A DNA stretch of 64,000 nucleotides, taken from positions 62,001 to 126,000 of the forward strand of contig JAODBD010000005.1 in the NCBI GenBank assembly GCA_025463785.1. Direction: 5' to 3'. Below the pieces are notes generated by a model. That model did not search any database, was not told where the DNA came from, and saw only the letters and a program-made list of their open reading frames with translations. Positions 36,187 to 45,457 of the stretch are shown one piece after another. Made by a program: the position numbers and the translations under genes. Source of the stretch: Glaciihabitans sp. (lineage in GTDB: Bacteria; Actinomycetota; Actinomycetes; Actinomycetales; Microbacteriaceae). How positions within the stretch are numbered: position 1 is the first letter of the stretch; every line of letters starts with the position of its first letter.

Positions 36187-36581
36187 GCAGCACGCCGATA
36201 ACGGAAGTCGGCGCCCATGCGAGAACCGCGCAGGTGCAGCGGCGGCGGCAGCAGCGCGGGTGCGGCAGCGGCGGCGGCCGCGCGGGAGCAGGTGCAGCGG
36301 CGGCGGCAGCAGCGCAAGGGGCGCAAGCGGCATCCGTTTTCTTGCAAGAACTTGCGGGGATGCCGCTACCGCACGCCCAAAGATCGCCCAAATGGCGCCA
36401 TATCCCCGCCTTGCAACACTTTGACGCGGTATTTGCAAGATATATGTTGTCTTTTGCAACCAATGTTAAAACTCTTGCTCTCGCGTCCCTTAACGCCATA
36501 TCGTGCGAATTAGGCGACCCGACGCTCGGCCCGACGGCCCCCGCCGTCGGGCTCATCTCAATGAAGAGAGAGTGAGTCGAC
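36187..36581 (+). promoter_or_regulatory. Repeat-rich upstream region of the GH87 gene with phased TTGCAA sites
   Basis: A 395-base gap. Left half is GC-rich with repeated GCGGCGGCAGCAG-like units. A 10-bp inverted repeat (AGCGGCATCC at 36326-36335 with GGATGCCGCT at 36358-36367) encloses the palindrome CTTGCAAG. TTGCAA recurs at 36342, 36411, 36433 and 36454, the last three spaced 22 and 21 bases, two helical turns. A TTGACG (36421) and TATGTT (36443) pair, 16 bases apart, could be the promoter. A regulator operator set is likely. Confidence 0.5.
36231..36315 (+). repeat. 27-bp direct repeat pair, GC-rich
   Basis: An identical 27-base unit starting CAGGTGCAGCGG lies at 36231-36257 and 36289-36315, separated by a run of GCGGCGGC-type repeats. 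No gene covers it convincingly. Confidence 0.8.
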
Positions 36582-39500
36582 ATGTCTCCAGCGTGGAAGG
36601 CATCCCTCGGGTCGGCGGAATCGCCGGCAGTTCCGTCCCCATCCAATTCGCCATCCAAATCGCCATCCAAATCCCCGACGGGCTCGCCAGGACGGCGGCG
36701 AACGGCGCTCTTTGCGGCCGTCGTTCTTGCCGCTGGCACCGCCATCGCCGTGGGATTCCCGAGCGCGGCGCAGGCCGCGACCGGTGGTTCCGGCGCAACA
36801 CTCCCGTACGTCGAGCAACAGGCCGAGGCCGCGGCGACGAATGGGACCATCATCGGTCCGAGCTACACGCAGGGCCAGCTCGCGGACGAGGCATCCGACC
36901 GCAAGGCCGTGACGCTCTCAGGTCAGGGCAAGTACGTCGAGTTCACGCTGACCCAGCCGACGAACTCGATCGACGTGAGATACAGCATCCCGGATACGTC
37001 CGGCGGCTCGGTCTACACCGCTCCCCTGTCGCTGTACGTCGGCGGCACGAAGCAGGCCGACCTCAGCCTCACGAACGCCTACAGCTGGTATTACTCCAGC
37101 TATCCGTTCTCTAATTCTCCGAGCGGCGGACTCCCCCAGCACTTCTACGACGAGGTGCATCGACTGCTCGGCGCCACCTATCCTGCCGGTACGAAGATCA
37201 GGCTGCAGGTGGATGCCGGCGACACAGCGTCGACGTACACGATCGACCTCGCCGACTTCGAACAGGTTGGAGCGGCAGGCACCCAACCAGCGGGTTCGAC
37301 CTCGGTCGTGACCTACGGCGCAGACCCAACGGGCGCCGCCGACTCGACCTCGGCGTTCCAGCAGGCGGTCAACGCTGCTGCGGGCGGCACGGTCTGGATT
37401 CCCGCTGGCACGTTCAAGGTCACCCAGCACATCATCGTGAACAACGTCACGGTGACGGGCGCAGGCATGTGGTACTCGACGGTGTCGGGTGACGGCGTCG
37501 GGTTCTACGGCAACTATGCTCCCAACCCGAGCAGCAACGTGCACCTGTCGAACTTCGCGATCGTGGGCAACGTTCAGGAACGCAACGACGGTGCGCAGGT
37601 GAACGGGATCGGCGGGGCAATGTCGAACTCGACGGTGTCGAACATCTGGATCGAACACGAAAAAGTGGGCGCGTGGATGGACGGGCCGATGGACAACCTC
37701 AAGTTCAATGGGATGCGCATCCGCGACACGACGGCAGACGGCGTCAACTTCCACGACGGCGTTACGAATTCGTCGGTTACGAACAGCGACCTGCGAACCC
37801 TCGGTGACGACGGTCTGGCAACTTGGTCAGACACCAACGCCGACGCCAACGACTCGTTCTCGAACGATACCGTTCAGCTCAACCAGCTCGGCAACGGAAT
37901 CGCGATCTACGGCGGCCACGACAACACCGTCAGCGGCAACCTCGTGGTGGATGATGGCATCAACCAGGGCGGCGGAATCCACGTCGCTCAGCGCTTCGCC
38001 TCAACCACGCTCGGTAAGACGACCGTCAGCGGTAACACGATCATCCGTTCTGGCGATCTCGACCCGAACTGGCAGTTCGGCGTCGGCGCGCTGTGGTTCG
38101 ATGCTCGGGATGCGGCGATGGCCGGCGACGTCGAAGTGAGCAACACGATTATCCAGCAGAGTCCATTCGAGGCGGTGCAGTTTGTCTCCGGATCCAGCAT
38201 CACGAACGTTCACCTGACCGACGTGAAGATCAGCGGGACGGGAACCTTCGCGGTGCAGAAGCAGGTCGGCGGCTCGGCGACATTCACCAACGTCGTAGCG
38301 ACGGGCGTGAACGGGCCAGCGGGCACCTACGACTGCGGCGTCGGGTTCACGATCAACGACGGCGGAGGCAACTCGGGCTACTCGACCACCTACTGTGGCC
38401 CGTGGCCGACTCCGGTCTACCCGCCGGATGGTGGTACTCCGCCTCCGCCGACTGGGCCAGACCTTGAGTTCACGCCGTCGAGCCTCACCTTCGGCAACGT
38501 GAATGTCGGCTCGTCCAGCGCCAGCCAGGCGGCAACGCTAACGAACCAGGGAACGGCCACGGCAACCATCAGCGGCATCACCAAGTCGGGCGACTACTCG
38601 CAGACCAACAACTGCGGTACATCGCTTGCGGTTGGTGCCACCTGCACGGTGACGGCGACGTTTACGCCGACGGCATCGGGAGCACGATCTGGTCAGGTTT
38701 CCGTCGCCAGCAATGCGGCGAACAGCCCGGCCACACTCGCGCTGAGCGGGTCGGGCGTCGACTCGACGACCAATCTCGCTGCCGGGCGGCCCGCGACATC
38801 CTCGAGTTCAAACTCGTCGTATGTCGCGTCGAACGTCACCGATGGCAACACCAGCAGCTACTGGGAGAGCGCGAACGGCGCATTCCCCCAGTGGGCGCAG
38901 GTCGATCTCGGTGCGTCAACGAGTGTCAACAAGGTCACGTTGAACCTTCCGCCGGCAACGGCCTGGTCGACGCGCACCCAGACGCTCTCGGTCCAGGGCA
39001 GCACCGACGGCAGTTCGTTCAGCAACCTGGTCGGATCGTCGACCTACACGTTCGACCCGGCCACCGGAAACACTGTGACGATTCCATTCACCGCGGCAAA
39101 TGCGCGATACGTGCGGATCAACATCACGGCGAATTCGGGATGGGCGGCCGGCCAGTTGTCCGAGCTGCAGGTCTTCGGAGGAGGAGGAACCACCCCGCCC
39201 CCGACGAATGCCATTCTCGGGTTTACCCCGGGCAGCCTTGCCTTCGGAAGTGTAAACGTCGGTACATCGAGCGCCACGCAGGCGTCGGTGCTGAAGAACA
39301 CCGGTACCGCGACGGCGACGATCTCGTCGATCGCCGCTTCGGGCGACTTCTCCCAGACGAACAACTGCGGATCGTCGCTCGCGGTCGGTGCCAGCTGCAC
39401 CGTGACGGCCAAGTTCACGCCATCGACGCCGGGAGGTAAATCGGGCAACGTGACCGTCACCAGCAACGCGACGGGGTCACCGACCGTGCTCGCGCTGTCG

Positions 39501-39938
39501 GGGACGGGCGCCAGCACTACACCGGCGAACCTGGCGGCGGGCAAAACGGCGACATCCTCGAGTTCCACGGATGTCTACGTGGCCAGCAACGTAACCGACA
39601 GCAGCACCAGTTCCTACTGGGAGAGCGCCAACAACGTGTTCCCGCAGTGGGTGCAGGTCGATCTCGGTGCCGCAACGGGTGTGAGTAAGATCACGCTCGA
39701 CCTTCCGCCAGCAACCTCGTGGGCGACCCGCTCACAGACGCTGTCGGTGCAGGGCAGCACGGATGGCAGCACATTCACAACGCTGGTCGGCTCGGCCAGT
39801 TACACCTTCAATCCGGCCACCGGAAACACCGTGACGATCACCTTCACCTCCGCCAGCGAGCGGTACGTGCGGCTGAACATCACGGCGAACACCGGATGGC
39901 CGGCCGGGCAGATCTCGGACTTCCAGATCTACTCGTAG
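36582..39938 (+). CDS. Secreted GH87-like alpha-1,3-glucanase (mycodextranase) with duplicated binding modules
   Basis: A 1118-residue exported enzyme. A long basic, proline-rich N-region and hydrophobic core form the signal peptide, cleaved near residue 65 (AAQA). A carbohydrate-binding-like domain covers about 70-225. Then a right-handed beta-helix (about 235-600) begins TYGADPTGAADSTSAFQQAV and carries stretches that are typical of GH87: GNVQERNDG, GDDGLATWSDTNAD, NWQFGVGALWFDARD. Two near-identical blocks follow, each a choice-of-anchor-D (ASH-like) domain and an F5/8 type C domain. The enzyme should cut alpha-1,3-glucan, a fungal wall or dental-type glucan. ATG at 36582 follows GAGAGAG. 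Confidence 0.85.
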   Translation: MSPAWKASLGSAESPAVPSPSNSPSKSPSKSPTGSPGRRRTALFAAVVLAAGTAIAVGFPSAAQAATGGSGATLPYVEQQAEAAATNGTIIGPSYTQGQLADEASDRKAVTLSGQGKYVEFTLTQPTNSIDVRYSIPDTSGGSVYTAPLSLYVGGTKQADLSLTNAYSWYYSSYPFSNSPSGGLPQHFYDEVHRLLGATYPAGTKIRLQVDAGDTASTYTIDLADFEQVGAAGTQPAGSTSVVTYGADPTGAADSTSAFQQAVNAAAGGTVWIPAGTFKVTQHIIVNNVTVTGAGMWYSTVSGDGVGFYGNYAPNPSSNVHLSNFAIVGNVQERNDGAQVNGIGGAMSNSTVSNIWIEHEKVGAWMDGPMDNLKFNGMRIRDTTADGVNFHDGVTNSSVTNSDLRTLGDDGLATWSDTNADANDSFSNDTVQLNQLGNGIAIYGGHDNTVSGNLVVDDGINQGGGIHVAQRFASTTLGKTTVSGNTIIRSGDLDPNWQFGVGALWFDARDAAMAGDVEVSNTIIQQSPFEAVQFVSGSSITNVHLTDVKISGTGTFAVQKQVGGSATFTNVVATGVNGPAGTYDCGVGFTINDGGGNSGYSTTYCGPWPTPVYPPDGGTPPPPTGPDLEFTPSSLTFGNVNVGSSSASQAATLTNQGTATATISGITKSGDYSQTNNCGTSLAVGATCTVTATFTPTASGARSGQVSVASNAANSPATLALSGSGVDSTTNLAAGRPATSSSSNSSYVASNVTDGNTSSYWESANGAFPQWAQVDLGASTSVNKVTLNLPPATAWSTRTQTLSVQGSTDGSSFSNLVGSSTYTFDPATGNTVTIPFTAANARYVRINITANSGWAAGQLSELQVFGGGGTTPPPTNAILGFTPGSLAFGSVNVGTSSATQASVLKNTGTATATISSIAASGDFSQTNNCGSSLAVGASCTVTAKFTPSTPGGKSGNVTVTSNATGSPTVLALSGTGASTTPANLAAGKTATSSSSTDVYVASNVTDSSTSSYWESANNVFPQWVQVDLGAATGVSKITLDLPPATSWATRSQTLSVQGSTDGSTFTTLVGSASYTFNPATGNTVTITFTSASERYVRLNITANTGWPAGQISDFQIYS
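38463..39938 (+). repeat. Intragenic tandem duplication in the glucanase gene
   Basis: The block at about 38463-39180 and that at about 39215-39938 encode the same order of domains with high identity (for example FGSVNVGTSSATQA against FGNVNVGSSSASQA). The DNA is alike too, so the duplication looks fairly recent. Confidence 0.85.
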
Positions 39939-40007
39939 CAGTTCGGCCGTAGCAGTTCGGCCCGAGCAGCTCGGTCCAGGCAGCTCGGTCCGAGCAGTTC
40001 GATCCGG
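39938..40007 (+). repeat. Five tandem copies of a 14-bp unit
   Basis: Starting on the last base of the glucanase stop codon, five 14-base units in a row (first GCAGTTCGGCCGTA) differ at one to four positions each. Length 70 bases. No function visible. Confidence 0.85.
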
Positions 40008-40020
40008 ATTTGCTCGGTCT

Positions 40021-40061
40021 GATTGGGTGGGGGTGGCGTTCGCGTCCAGCCCCACCCAATC
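40021..40061. terminator. Bidirectional hairpin terminator
   Basis: GATTGGGTGGGG (40021-40032) pairs perfectly with CCCCACCCAATC (40050-40061), 17-base loop. It sits between two convergent genes, the glucanase and the glycerophosphotransferase fusion, and can serve both. Confidence 0.75.
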
Positions 40062-40079
40062 GGCAACCCAGTGGTCCGG

Positions 40080-42602
40080 CTAACCGACGTCGATCGAGGC
40101 GCGGTGAGTCACCGCACCCCGGAACTCCTCGAGCGCCGCCTCGTTGTAGGCCACCGCGTCAAGAGTTGACGCTTCGACCTCGCCGCGCAGGAATGCCCGC
40201 ATTCCCGCAGCCAGATCATCGTCGGTCTGTTCGACGACACGGATGGTATTGATGGGGAGTGCGCCCTCGATCGAACCGAATCGCACGGACACGATGGGCA
40301 GGCCGACGATCGCGGCCTCGAGCAAAACCATCGGTTGCCCCTCGTAGTCGCTCGAAAGCACAAAACAGTCCGCGGCCGCGACGATGGGGAACGGGTTGTT
40401 GTACGGACCAACGATGAAGGCGACATTATTCAGCCCGAGTGCAAGTGCAAGCGATTCCAGTTCGTCGCGGAGTGGCCCGTACCCAACCAGGATCAGGCGG
40501 CTTTCGGGATAGTCAGGATGGACCTTGGCGAACGCCCTCAACAGTCGCGCCTGATTCTTCTCAGTAGAGAATCGGCCAACCGTGCAGAACCAAACGAGTT
40601 CCGTCGAGCGGGACATCTGGTCGGCCCAATCCGGAACGATGATTTCTTCCGTATCCGGATCTCGCGGATGATCCTCGAGGCTTATCAGGTCCCCGCGGGA
40701 ACCTTCCATTACCCTGCGTTCATTCACCACGTTGGTTGCGAAAACGAACGAGTCTGGCTTCGCCCCGTACCGGGTCGCGAAGTATTCCCGATTGATGTTG
40801 CGGAGCGCCGCAGACACGGAAACCATGGCATCGAATTGGCGATAGAGCGCGAAGACAGAGGGAAGCGAACGACGCATCCGCATCTTCCCGCGAATGACGC
40901 GCCGCGTCTCGGCCGCCATGTCGTTGTGCAGCCAGATGGAACGGGTCGCCGCGGGTGAATGGAGAAGCAGAGTCGCCCAGAACGCCGTATATCCGCTGAA
41001 GTCGACGACGAGATCAAATTGCGCATCGCCGAAACAGCGAGTCCACTCCTCCTGCCACATCTTCGCTTGAACGGGTGATCGCCAGTGCGCGTTACCGTCG
41101 CCGAATCGTTCGGCAACGCGCCGAACCAGGTGCGTGAGTTTACTGCCGTTCATGCCTCCGACGCGATGGAATTGCCTGATCCAGCCGCCAATATGCGTTT
41201 GATTGGCTCGCTGCTGACGGGATAACAACTGCCCGAATACAACGGAAACGTCGTACTTCTCGTGATCGAGGTGTGCCAGCAGATTCAACGCGGAACTCGT
41301 TATGCCGTTCGACCGCATTCCCCCCAAATGGATGAGAACGGACGTGCGAGTGCCGGGTGCAAGAGACTGTACCTGTTCGGCGTTAACCCGACCGCGGAAA
41401 ACGACGTCTACCACCCTGGCGGATGCCGAGCCATCGTCGTGAGGCGCGAACTTCGCCCGCCAGGAACGTCGACTCTCAAGCCACGCCGCCTTGTTGGTTT
41501 CGCTTGACGAGGTCAGATGCTCCAGGACCCCGGTGACGTTCGTGAGAACCGGCCCAGGCAATTCTTCGGCGGGAAAGTAGGTGCCCCGTTCGTCCGAATA
41601 CGCCTCGTCGTGCGGCCGATAGAACACGATCGGTCGCTCAGTGGCGAGATAGTCGAAGAAGATCGACGAGTAATCGGTGATCAGGATGTCTGCGATTGCC
41701 AGCACCGAGTTGGAGGGAATCGCATTAGGCACCAGAAAGTGTGAAATGTGCCCGACCGCCGCTGCAAAATCGTGGACGGACTGATGCGTCTTCAGCAACA
41801 CCAGGTAGGCATCCCCCAGAGACTTCTGCAGCTCCTGCGTCATGGACACCAACTCGTCGGTGACGTCTTCGGGAGTCCAGAAAGAGGTGCCATTCCAGGT
41901 CGGTGCGTAGAGCACCACCGTGCGGCCATTGATGTCGATGCCAGAGCCGCGGAGCTGCGCGCGAATATCATCCAGTTGGCCGTCATCAACGAATTGGCGA
42001 TCGACCCGCGGGTACCCGGTTTCGATAATGCGCCCTCGGAACACGCCGCTGAGGCGGTAAGCCTCGCTGTACATCTTCGATGTCATGAAGCTGTTCTGCG
42101 AAAGCAGGTAGTCGGCAGAGAGGAAGTTTCGAAGGGTGTTCCCCGACTGCGCGGCCCCCTCCAACATGTCGTATCCCATGAGTTTCAGGGGTGTTCCATG
42201 CCAGGTATTCACATATGTTTGGCCGGCCCGCTTGGCAAACTCCACAGGAAACGTCGCGTTATTTACCAGGTATTGGCTCGTTGCAAGAGCCCGGAAATAG
42301 CCGACCGTGCCGCGACGAACGAAGCGAACACTTGAATCGCCCGCAAACTCCTTTTGGAAATCGCGGTTCGCTTTCAGGTCGCCAAGTACCCAGATGTGAC
42401 GGGTGATCGGCACGTCGGGAGTGCTCCGAAGTTCGCGAAAGATTGCCTCCGGATTGCACAACGCTCCATTGCCCGCGAACGATTCGTACAGGACGGATCC
42501 CGCGATCACCGGTCCTCGTGACACCCACGCCCTGGCTTCGGCGCGGAGGGCGCGCGCGGCCCTCCGAACGAGTCGAAGAATCCGGCGCCTGACACGATTC
42601 AC
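40080..42602 (-). CDS. CDP-glycerol glycerophosphotransferase fused to GT4-type glycosyltransferase
   Basis: An 840-residue bifunctional protein. Residues about 45-400 match TagF-like glycerophosphotransferases: VNTWHGTPLKLMGYDM, LYAPTWNG, KTHQSV and ITDYSSIFFDYL. Residues about 435-830 are a GT-B glycosyltransferase of the GT4 type, with FCTVGRFSTEKNQ, LVGYGPLRDELE and the ESDYEGQP-like EGQPMVLLEAAIVGLP donor-binding motif. Together they could add glycerol (or ribitol) phosphate and sugar to one surface polymer. No signal peptide; the basic N-terminus is likely membrane-associated. GTG start. Followed by no partner gene. Confidence 0.9.
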   Translation of the reverse strand: MNRVRRRILRLVRRAARALRAEARAWVSRGPVIAGSVLYESFAGNGALCNPEAIFRELRSTPDVPITRHIWVLGDLKANRDFQKEFAGDSSVRFVRRGTVGYFRALATSQYLVNNATFPVEFAKRAGQTYVNTWHGTPLKLMGYDMLEGAAQSGNTLRNFLSADYLLSQNSFMTSKMYSEAYRLSGVFRGRIIETGYPRVDRQFVDDGQLDDIRAQLRGSGIDINGRTVVLYAPTWNGTSFWTPEDVTDELVSMTQELQKSLGDAYLVLLKTHQSVHDFAAAVGHISHFLVPNAIPSNSVLAIADILITDYSSIFFDYLATERPIVFYRPHDEAYSDERGTYFPAEELPGPVLTNVTGVLEHLTSSSETNKAAWLESRRSWRAKFAPHDDGSASARVVDVVFRGRVNAEQVQSLAPGTRTSVLIHLGGMRSNGITSSALNLLAHLDHEKYDVSVVFGQLLSRQQRANQTHIGGWIRQFHRVGGMNGSKLTHLVRRVAERFGDGNAHWRSPVQAKMWQEEWTRCFGDAQFDLVVDFSGYTAFWATLLLHSPAATRSIWLHNDMAAETRRVIRGKMRMRRSLPSVFALYRQFDAMVSVSAALRNINREYFATRYGAKPDSFVFATNVVNERRVMEGSRGDLISLEDHPRDPDTEEIIVPDWADQMSRSTELVWFCTVGRFSTEKNQARLLRAFAKVHPDYPESRLILVGYGPLRDELESLALALGLNNVAFIVGPYNNPFPIVAAADCFVLSSDYEGQPMVLLEAAIVGLPIVSVRFGSIEGALPINTIRVVEQTDDDLAAGMRAFLRGEVEASTLDAVAYNEAALEEFRGAVTHRASIDVG

Positions 42603-42747
42603 TGAAACTCCCTACGCTGCCGCGAGCACCAATCGATGCGAGCTTGGCAAGATTGCCCAAAGAGAATCCTAGGCGGGGTCAGCAAAGGGATCGTCGTGGC
42701 GACGATTTGTATGGGACTGGGCCTACGGCGAATGCCGTGTCGGCGCG

Positions 42748-44310
42748 CTACCGGTGTAGCTCGATGATGATGCTGCTGTGCTCCTGCGTTGTGTGGACTC
42801 GGGTGTAGCCGAGGGAGGCCAACGTGCTGAGGTCGTAGGTGTCGGGTTTGCCGCCGGCGGCGCGGTACTCGATGAGCCACACCGTGTGGATGTTGTCCAG
42901 CCGCGATGACACGTCTGCCAGCGGATAAACCGTGTCGGCCCAGTTGTTGGTGCTCCACCAGTACAACTTCAGTGCGACATCCTTGAGGCCCGCAAAATCC
43001 GCCGGATATGCCCGCATGCCGAGCCTCGGGCGTTTGGAGGGATTGATCGTTTCGTCGAAGAGTATGGCGTCTCCCGCGCTGGCGTGCGAATGGATGAATG
43101 CGCCATCCGCTGCCCAGTCACTGCCGTTCTCGGCGTACGGCGTTCGCTGCGATTGGTAGCTGGCCAGCGCGGATGCCGCAACGGCGGCCGCCAGCAGAAT
43201 GGCGATCCACGCCGGCCGTACGCGTGCCAGGAAATAGCCGACGATCAGGGCAAATCCCGGAGTCGCAAAAGTCAGGTAGCGGCTCGAGTAGATCGGGTCG
43301 ACAAAGTTCACGAGCAGAAGAACGGCTGGCGGGAGAAGCAGCCAGAGCACGCCCAGAAGGGGCAGCATCCACTCCGGCAGCGCACCACGCAACGTCGGCA
43401 CCACGCCCCCGGGCGCAGGTCGCCGGAGACGTCTCCAACGAACAATCGCGAAGGCAATGGATGCGCCGAGGAGGACCCAGCACACAATGGCGCACTGGGT
43501 ATTACCAAACCATTGGCCGACCGTGACGGCGTTAAACGTCGCCGCACTCCGATTGTTCAAGTAGGCGATCTGGCTTCGCTCCGCAACTGCGTAGACGAGG
43601 ATGGGCAGGGCAAGCACCAGTGCGCCGACAAGCGCGCGAAGCCAGCTCTTCCACAGTCGCCTTTCGCGCAGGGAGAGCACGACTGCCAGGTGCGCCGGAA
43701 GAAGCAGCAGGCTGAACAGAAAGACGTAAGCACAGACCGCAACGCCGACGGCGTACAGCACCCAGTAGCGACGGCCCGAAAGTCGGCGGCTGGCCAGGCA
43801 GACCAGCAAGTAGGTGAGCCAGACGGCCATGGTCGCGCTGAAGGCATACGAGCGCGCCTCCTGGCCCATGTAGGTGATCCTCGGAAGGACCATGCACACT
43901 ACCCCCGCAAATACCGCAGTTCGGGAGTCGGCCAGCCGTGCAACCAGCAGCACTACCCCCGCGACGGCAAGGCCGGCTGCGATGGCGCTCGGGAACCGCA
44001 CTGATACGGGCGTTGAACCGAAGATCCCCACCCAGAAATGGAGGAACAGGTAGTAGGTTCCGTGAACGGCATCGACGTGTCCCAGCATCCGGAACAGAGA
44101 CGGCAGTGAACGCTCCGCCGAGAGGACGCTGGTGACCTCGTCCCCCCAGAGCGACGGGATCCACGAACCCGCGAAGGAAATTGCGGCTGATGCAAGACCA
44201 AAGGCAATTGCGAGAATTCGCAGCCGTGGGGCCCGACTCGGCACAGACCCCCGCGGTTCGCCAGGGCCTGTGGTCAGGGTCGGTGGACTAACTACCGACA
44301 GCGCATTCAC
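42748..44310 (-). CDS. GT39/ArnT-type membrane glycosyltransferase
   Basis: A 520-residue protein with about 11-12 hydrophobic segments. The first extracytoplasmic loop has the catalytic pair of Asp/Glu typical of the GT-C superfamily (SLWGDEVTSVLSAERS). The central and C-terminal parts alternate helices and loops, with a soluble C-terminal domain after residue 400. Such enzymes move a sugar from a polyprenyl phosphate to lipid or protein on the outer face of the membrane. 145 bases separate it from the fusion gene downstream, so it may or may not be in the same transcript. Confidence 0.85.
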   Translation of the reverse strand: MNALSVVSPPTLTTGPGEPRGSVPSRAPRLRILAIAFGLASAAISFAGSWIPSLWGDEVTSVLSAERSLPSLFRMLGHVDAVHGTYYLFLHFWVGIFGSTPVSVRFPSAIAAGLAVAGVVLLVARLADSRTAVFAGVVCMVLPRITYMGQEARSYAFSATMAVWLTYLLVCLASRRLSGRRYWVLYAVGVAVCAYVFLFSLLLLPAHLAVVLSLRERRLWKSWLRALVGALVLALPILVYAVAERSQIAYLNNRSAATFNAVTVGQWFGNTQCAIVCWVLLGASIAFAIVRWRRLRRPAPGGVVPTLRGALPEWMLPLLGVLWLLLPPAVLLLVNFVDPIYSSRYLTFATPGFALIVGYFLARVRPAWIAILLAAAVAASALASYQSQRTPYAENGSDWAADGAFIHSHASAGDAILFDETINPSKRPRLGMRAYPADFAGLKDVALKLYWWSTNNWADTVYPLADVSSRLDNIHTVWLIEYRAAGGKPDTYDLSTLASLGYTRVHTTQEHSSIIIELHR

Positions 44311-44406
44311 ACTTCAATCATCCGCCAACGGCTTCCGCAACCACTCAGAATCGAGCTGGCACCGACTGAGGATCTTCACAGGGTTGGCCGTTGCGGGAGC
44401 GGGCAC

Positions 44407-44440
44407 AAAAAAGTCCCGGCCACCATCAGGCGACCGGGAC
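44407..44440 (-). terminator. Rho-independent terminator on minus strand, without a matching gene
   Basis: GTCCCGG (44413-44419) pairs with CCGGGAC (44434-44440); on the minus strand the stem is followed by six Ts (44412-44407). No intact minus-strand gene ends just right of it, so it probably lost its gene when the adjacent accessory DNA inserted. Confidence 0.7.
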
Positions 44441-44474
44441 ATTCGTTGACGCTATAGGACGTTACTCAAAACCG

Positions 44475-44918
44475 CGGCATCCAGAGAAAACGCTCGAAGA
44501 GCTTCAGCACACGCTAAAACTCGCCACCAGGGGTGACGTCTTAACCCAAAGCCCAAAAGCTCAACTCCTACAACCTCCCATCGCGAGGCGTCTCGGCAGC
44601 CAGAAAATAGCTGAGCTCGTCGCCGAATATGAATCAGGCCGAACCACCGTCCAGCTCATGGAGACCTACAAGCTCAGTAAGACTTCTGTCCTCAAACTGT
44701 TGAACGCGAACGGCGTAGAAATGCGCCGGCAGCCACCGACTACAGAGCAAGTTGCCGAAGCAGCTGCTCTCTACAGTTCAGGCAAGTCTCTGGCTGCGAT
44801 CGAAAGGGAGACCGACATCCCTCGAGAAAGCATCCGACGAGCCCTCATCGAGGCAGGTGTCGAACTACGGCAACGCGGCGGATCAAGACCAAAGAGTCCG
44901 CCGGACTTACGACTATGA
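44475..44918 (+). pseudogene. Recombinase-type helix-turn-helix C-terminal remnant
   Basis: An open frame with no convincing start codon gives about 147 residues. It holds two helix-turn-helix-like repeats (KIAELVAEYESGRTTVQL ... KTSVLKLLNANGVEMR, then EQVAEAAALYSSGKSLAAI ... RESIRRALIEAGVELR). This resembles Hin-type helix-turn-helix tails found on serine recombinases or their loose fragments in actinobacteria. The catalytic half is missing. The frame runs back through the orphan terminator, which shows the true 5' end is gone. It marks the left side of the accessory region. Confidence 0.55.
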
Positions 44919-45067
44919 AGGACAGCTTGCGAATGATCAATCCGCCGGTCGCGACGCAGTGCGCCTCAGCAATGCATCGTTGGCACTCTGCCTAGGCGAC
45001 TGCTAACGAAAGTGGTAAAATTGAGCACGGAGAATTCAACATAAAACTCAACGACCTGCATGACAGC
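44919..45067. other. Short intergenic stretch, lower GC
   Basis: No gene or repeat seen. Slightly AT-richer than the flanking core genome. Confidence 0.4.
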
Positions 45068-45457
45068 GTGGCTCAGCAAATCGAGCTTGAATTCGGTGAA
45101 TACGGTCGGCGTGCACTGGACTTTCTTGAGAGCGCCAAGACCCTACTCGAGACAGACATCAAGTTAGAAAAGAAGGCTGAGCAGGTCGCGTATTGCATTC
45201 GTGAGTCTCTACATTCCTTGATTGACTCGCAAGTGATTGAAGGCCCGAAATGGGATCAGCACTCGCGACGAGTAGTCAAAGCGCATCAGGCACTGAAAGC
45301 CGCGCAAGCCAACGGTACGGATACTGATGCCGCCGAATTGGAGCTGTCTAGCGAAATTGACGCGATGGCCGAGTTTCACAACCCACTTCGATATCGGAGG
45401 TCTTCGTCTTTCAGCTCACGCCACGCTGAACACAACGTCCATGGGAACTACAGCTAG
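45068..45457 (+). CDS. Hypothetical protein or gene fragment
   Basis: About 129 residues from GTG 45068, without a clear ribosome site. The frame is open another 45 bases upstream. The first 75 residues are helical (RALDFLESAKTLLETDIKLEKKAEQVAYCIRESLHSLI), like the start of larger accessory or defence proteins; the last 25 are Ser/Arg/His-rich and look out of frame. I take it as a truncated gene. It shares its stop with the convergent gene to the right. Confidence 0.4.
   Translation: MAQQIELEFGEYGRRALDFLESAKTLLETDIKLEKKAEQVAYCIRESLHSLIDSQVIEGPKWDQHSRRVVKAHQALKAAQANGTDTDAAELELSSEIDAMAEFHNPLRYRRSSSFSSRHAEHNVHGNYS

Noticed and set aside
36231-36315. CRISPR array
   Set aside because: Only two copies of a low-complexity unit with no regular spacers and no cas genes nearby.
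36084-36575. 163-residue frame over the repeat-rich gap
   Set aside because: It overlaps a real gene and then translates trinucleotide-type repeats into Ala/Gly/Arg runs.
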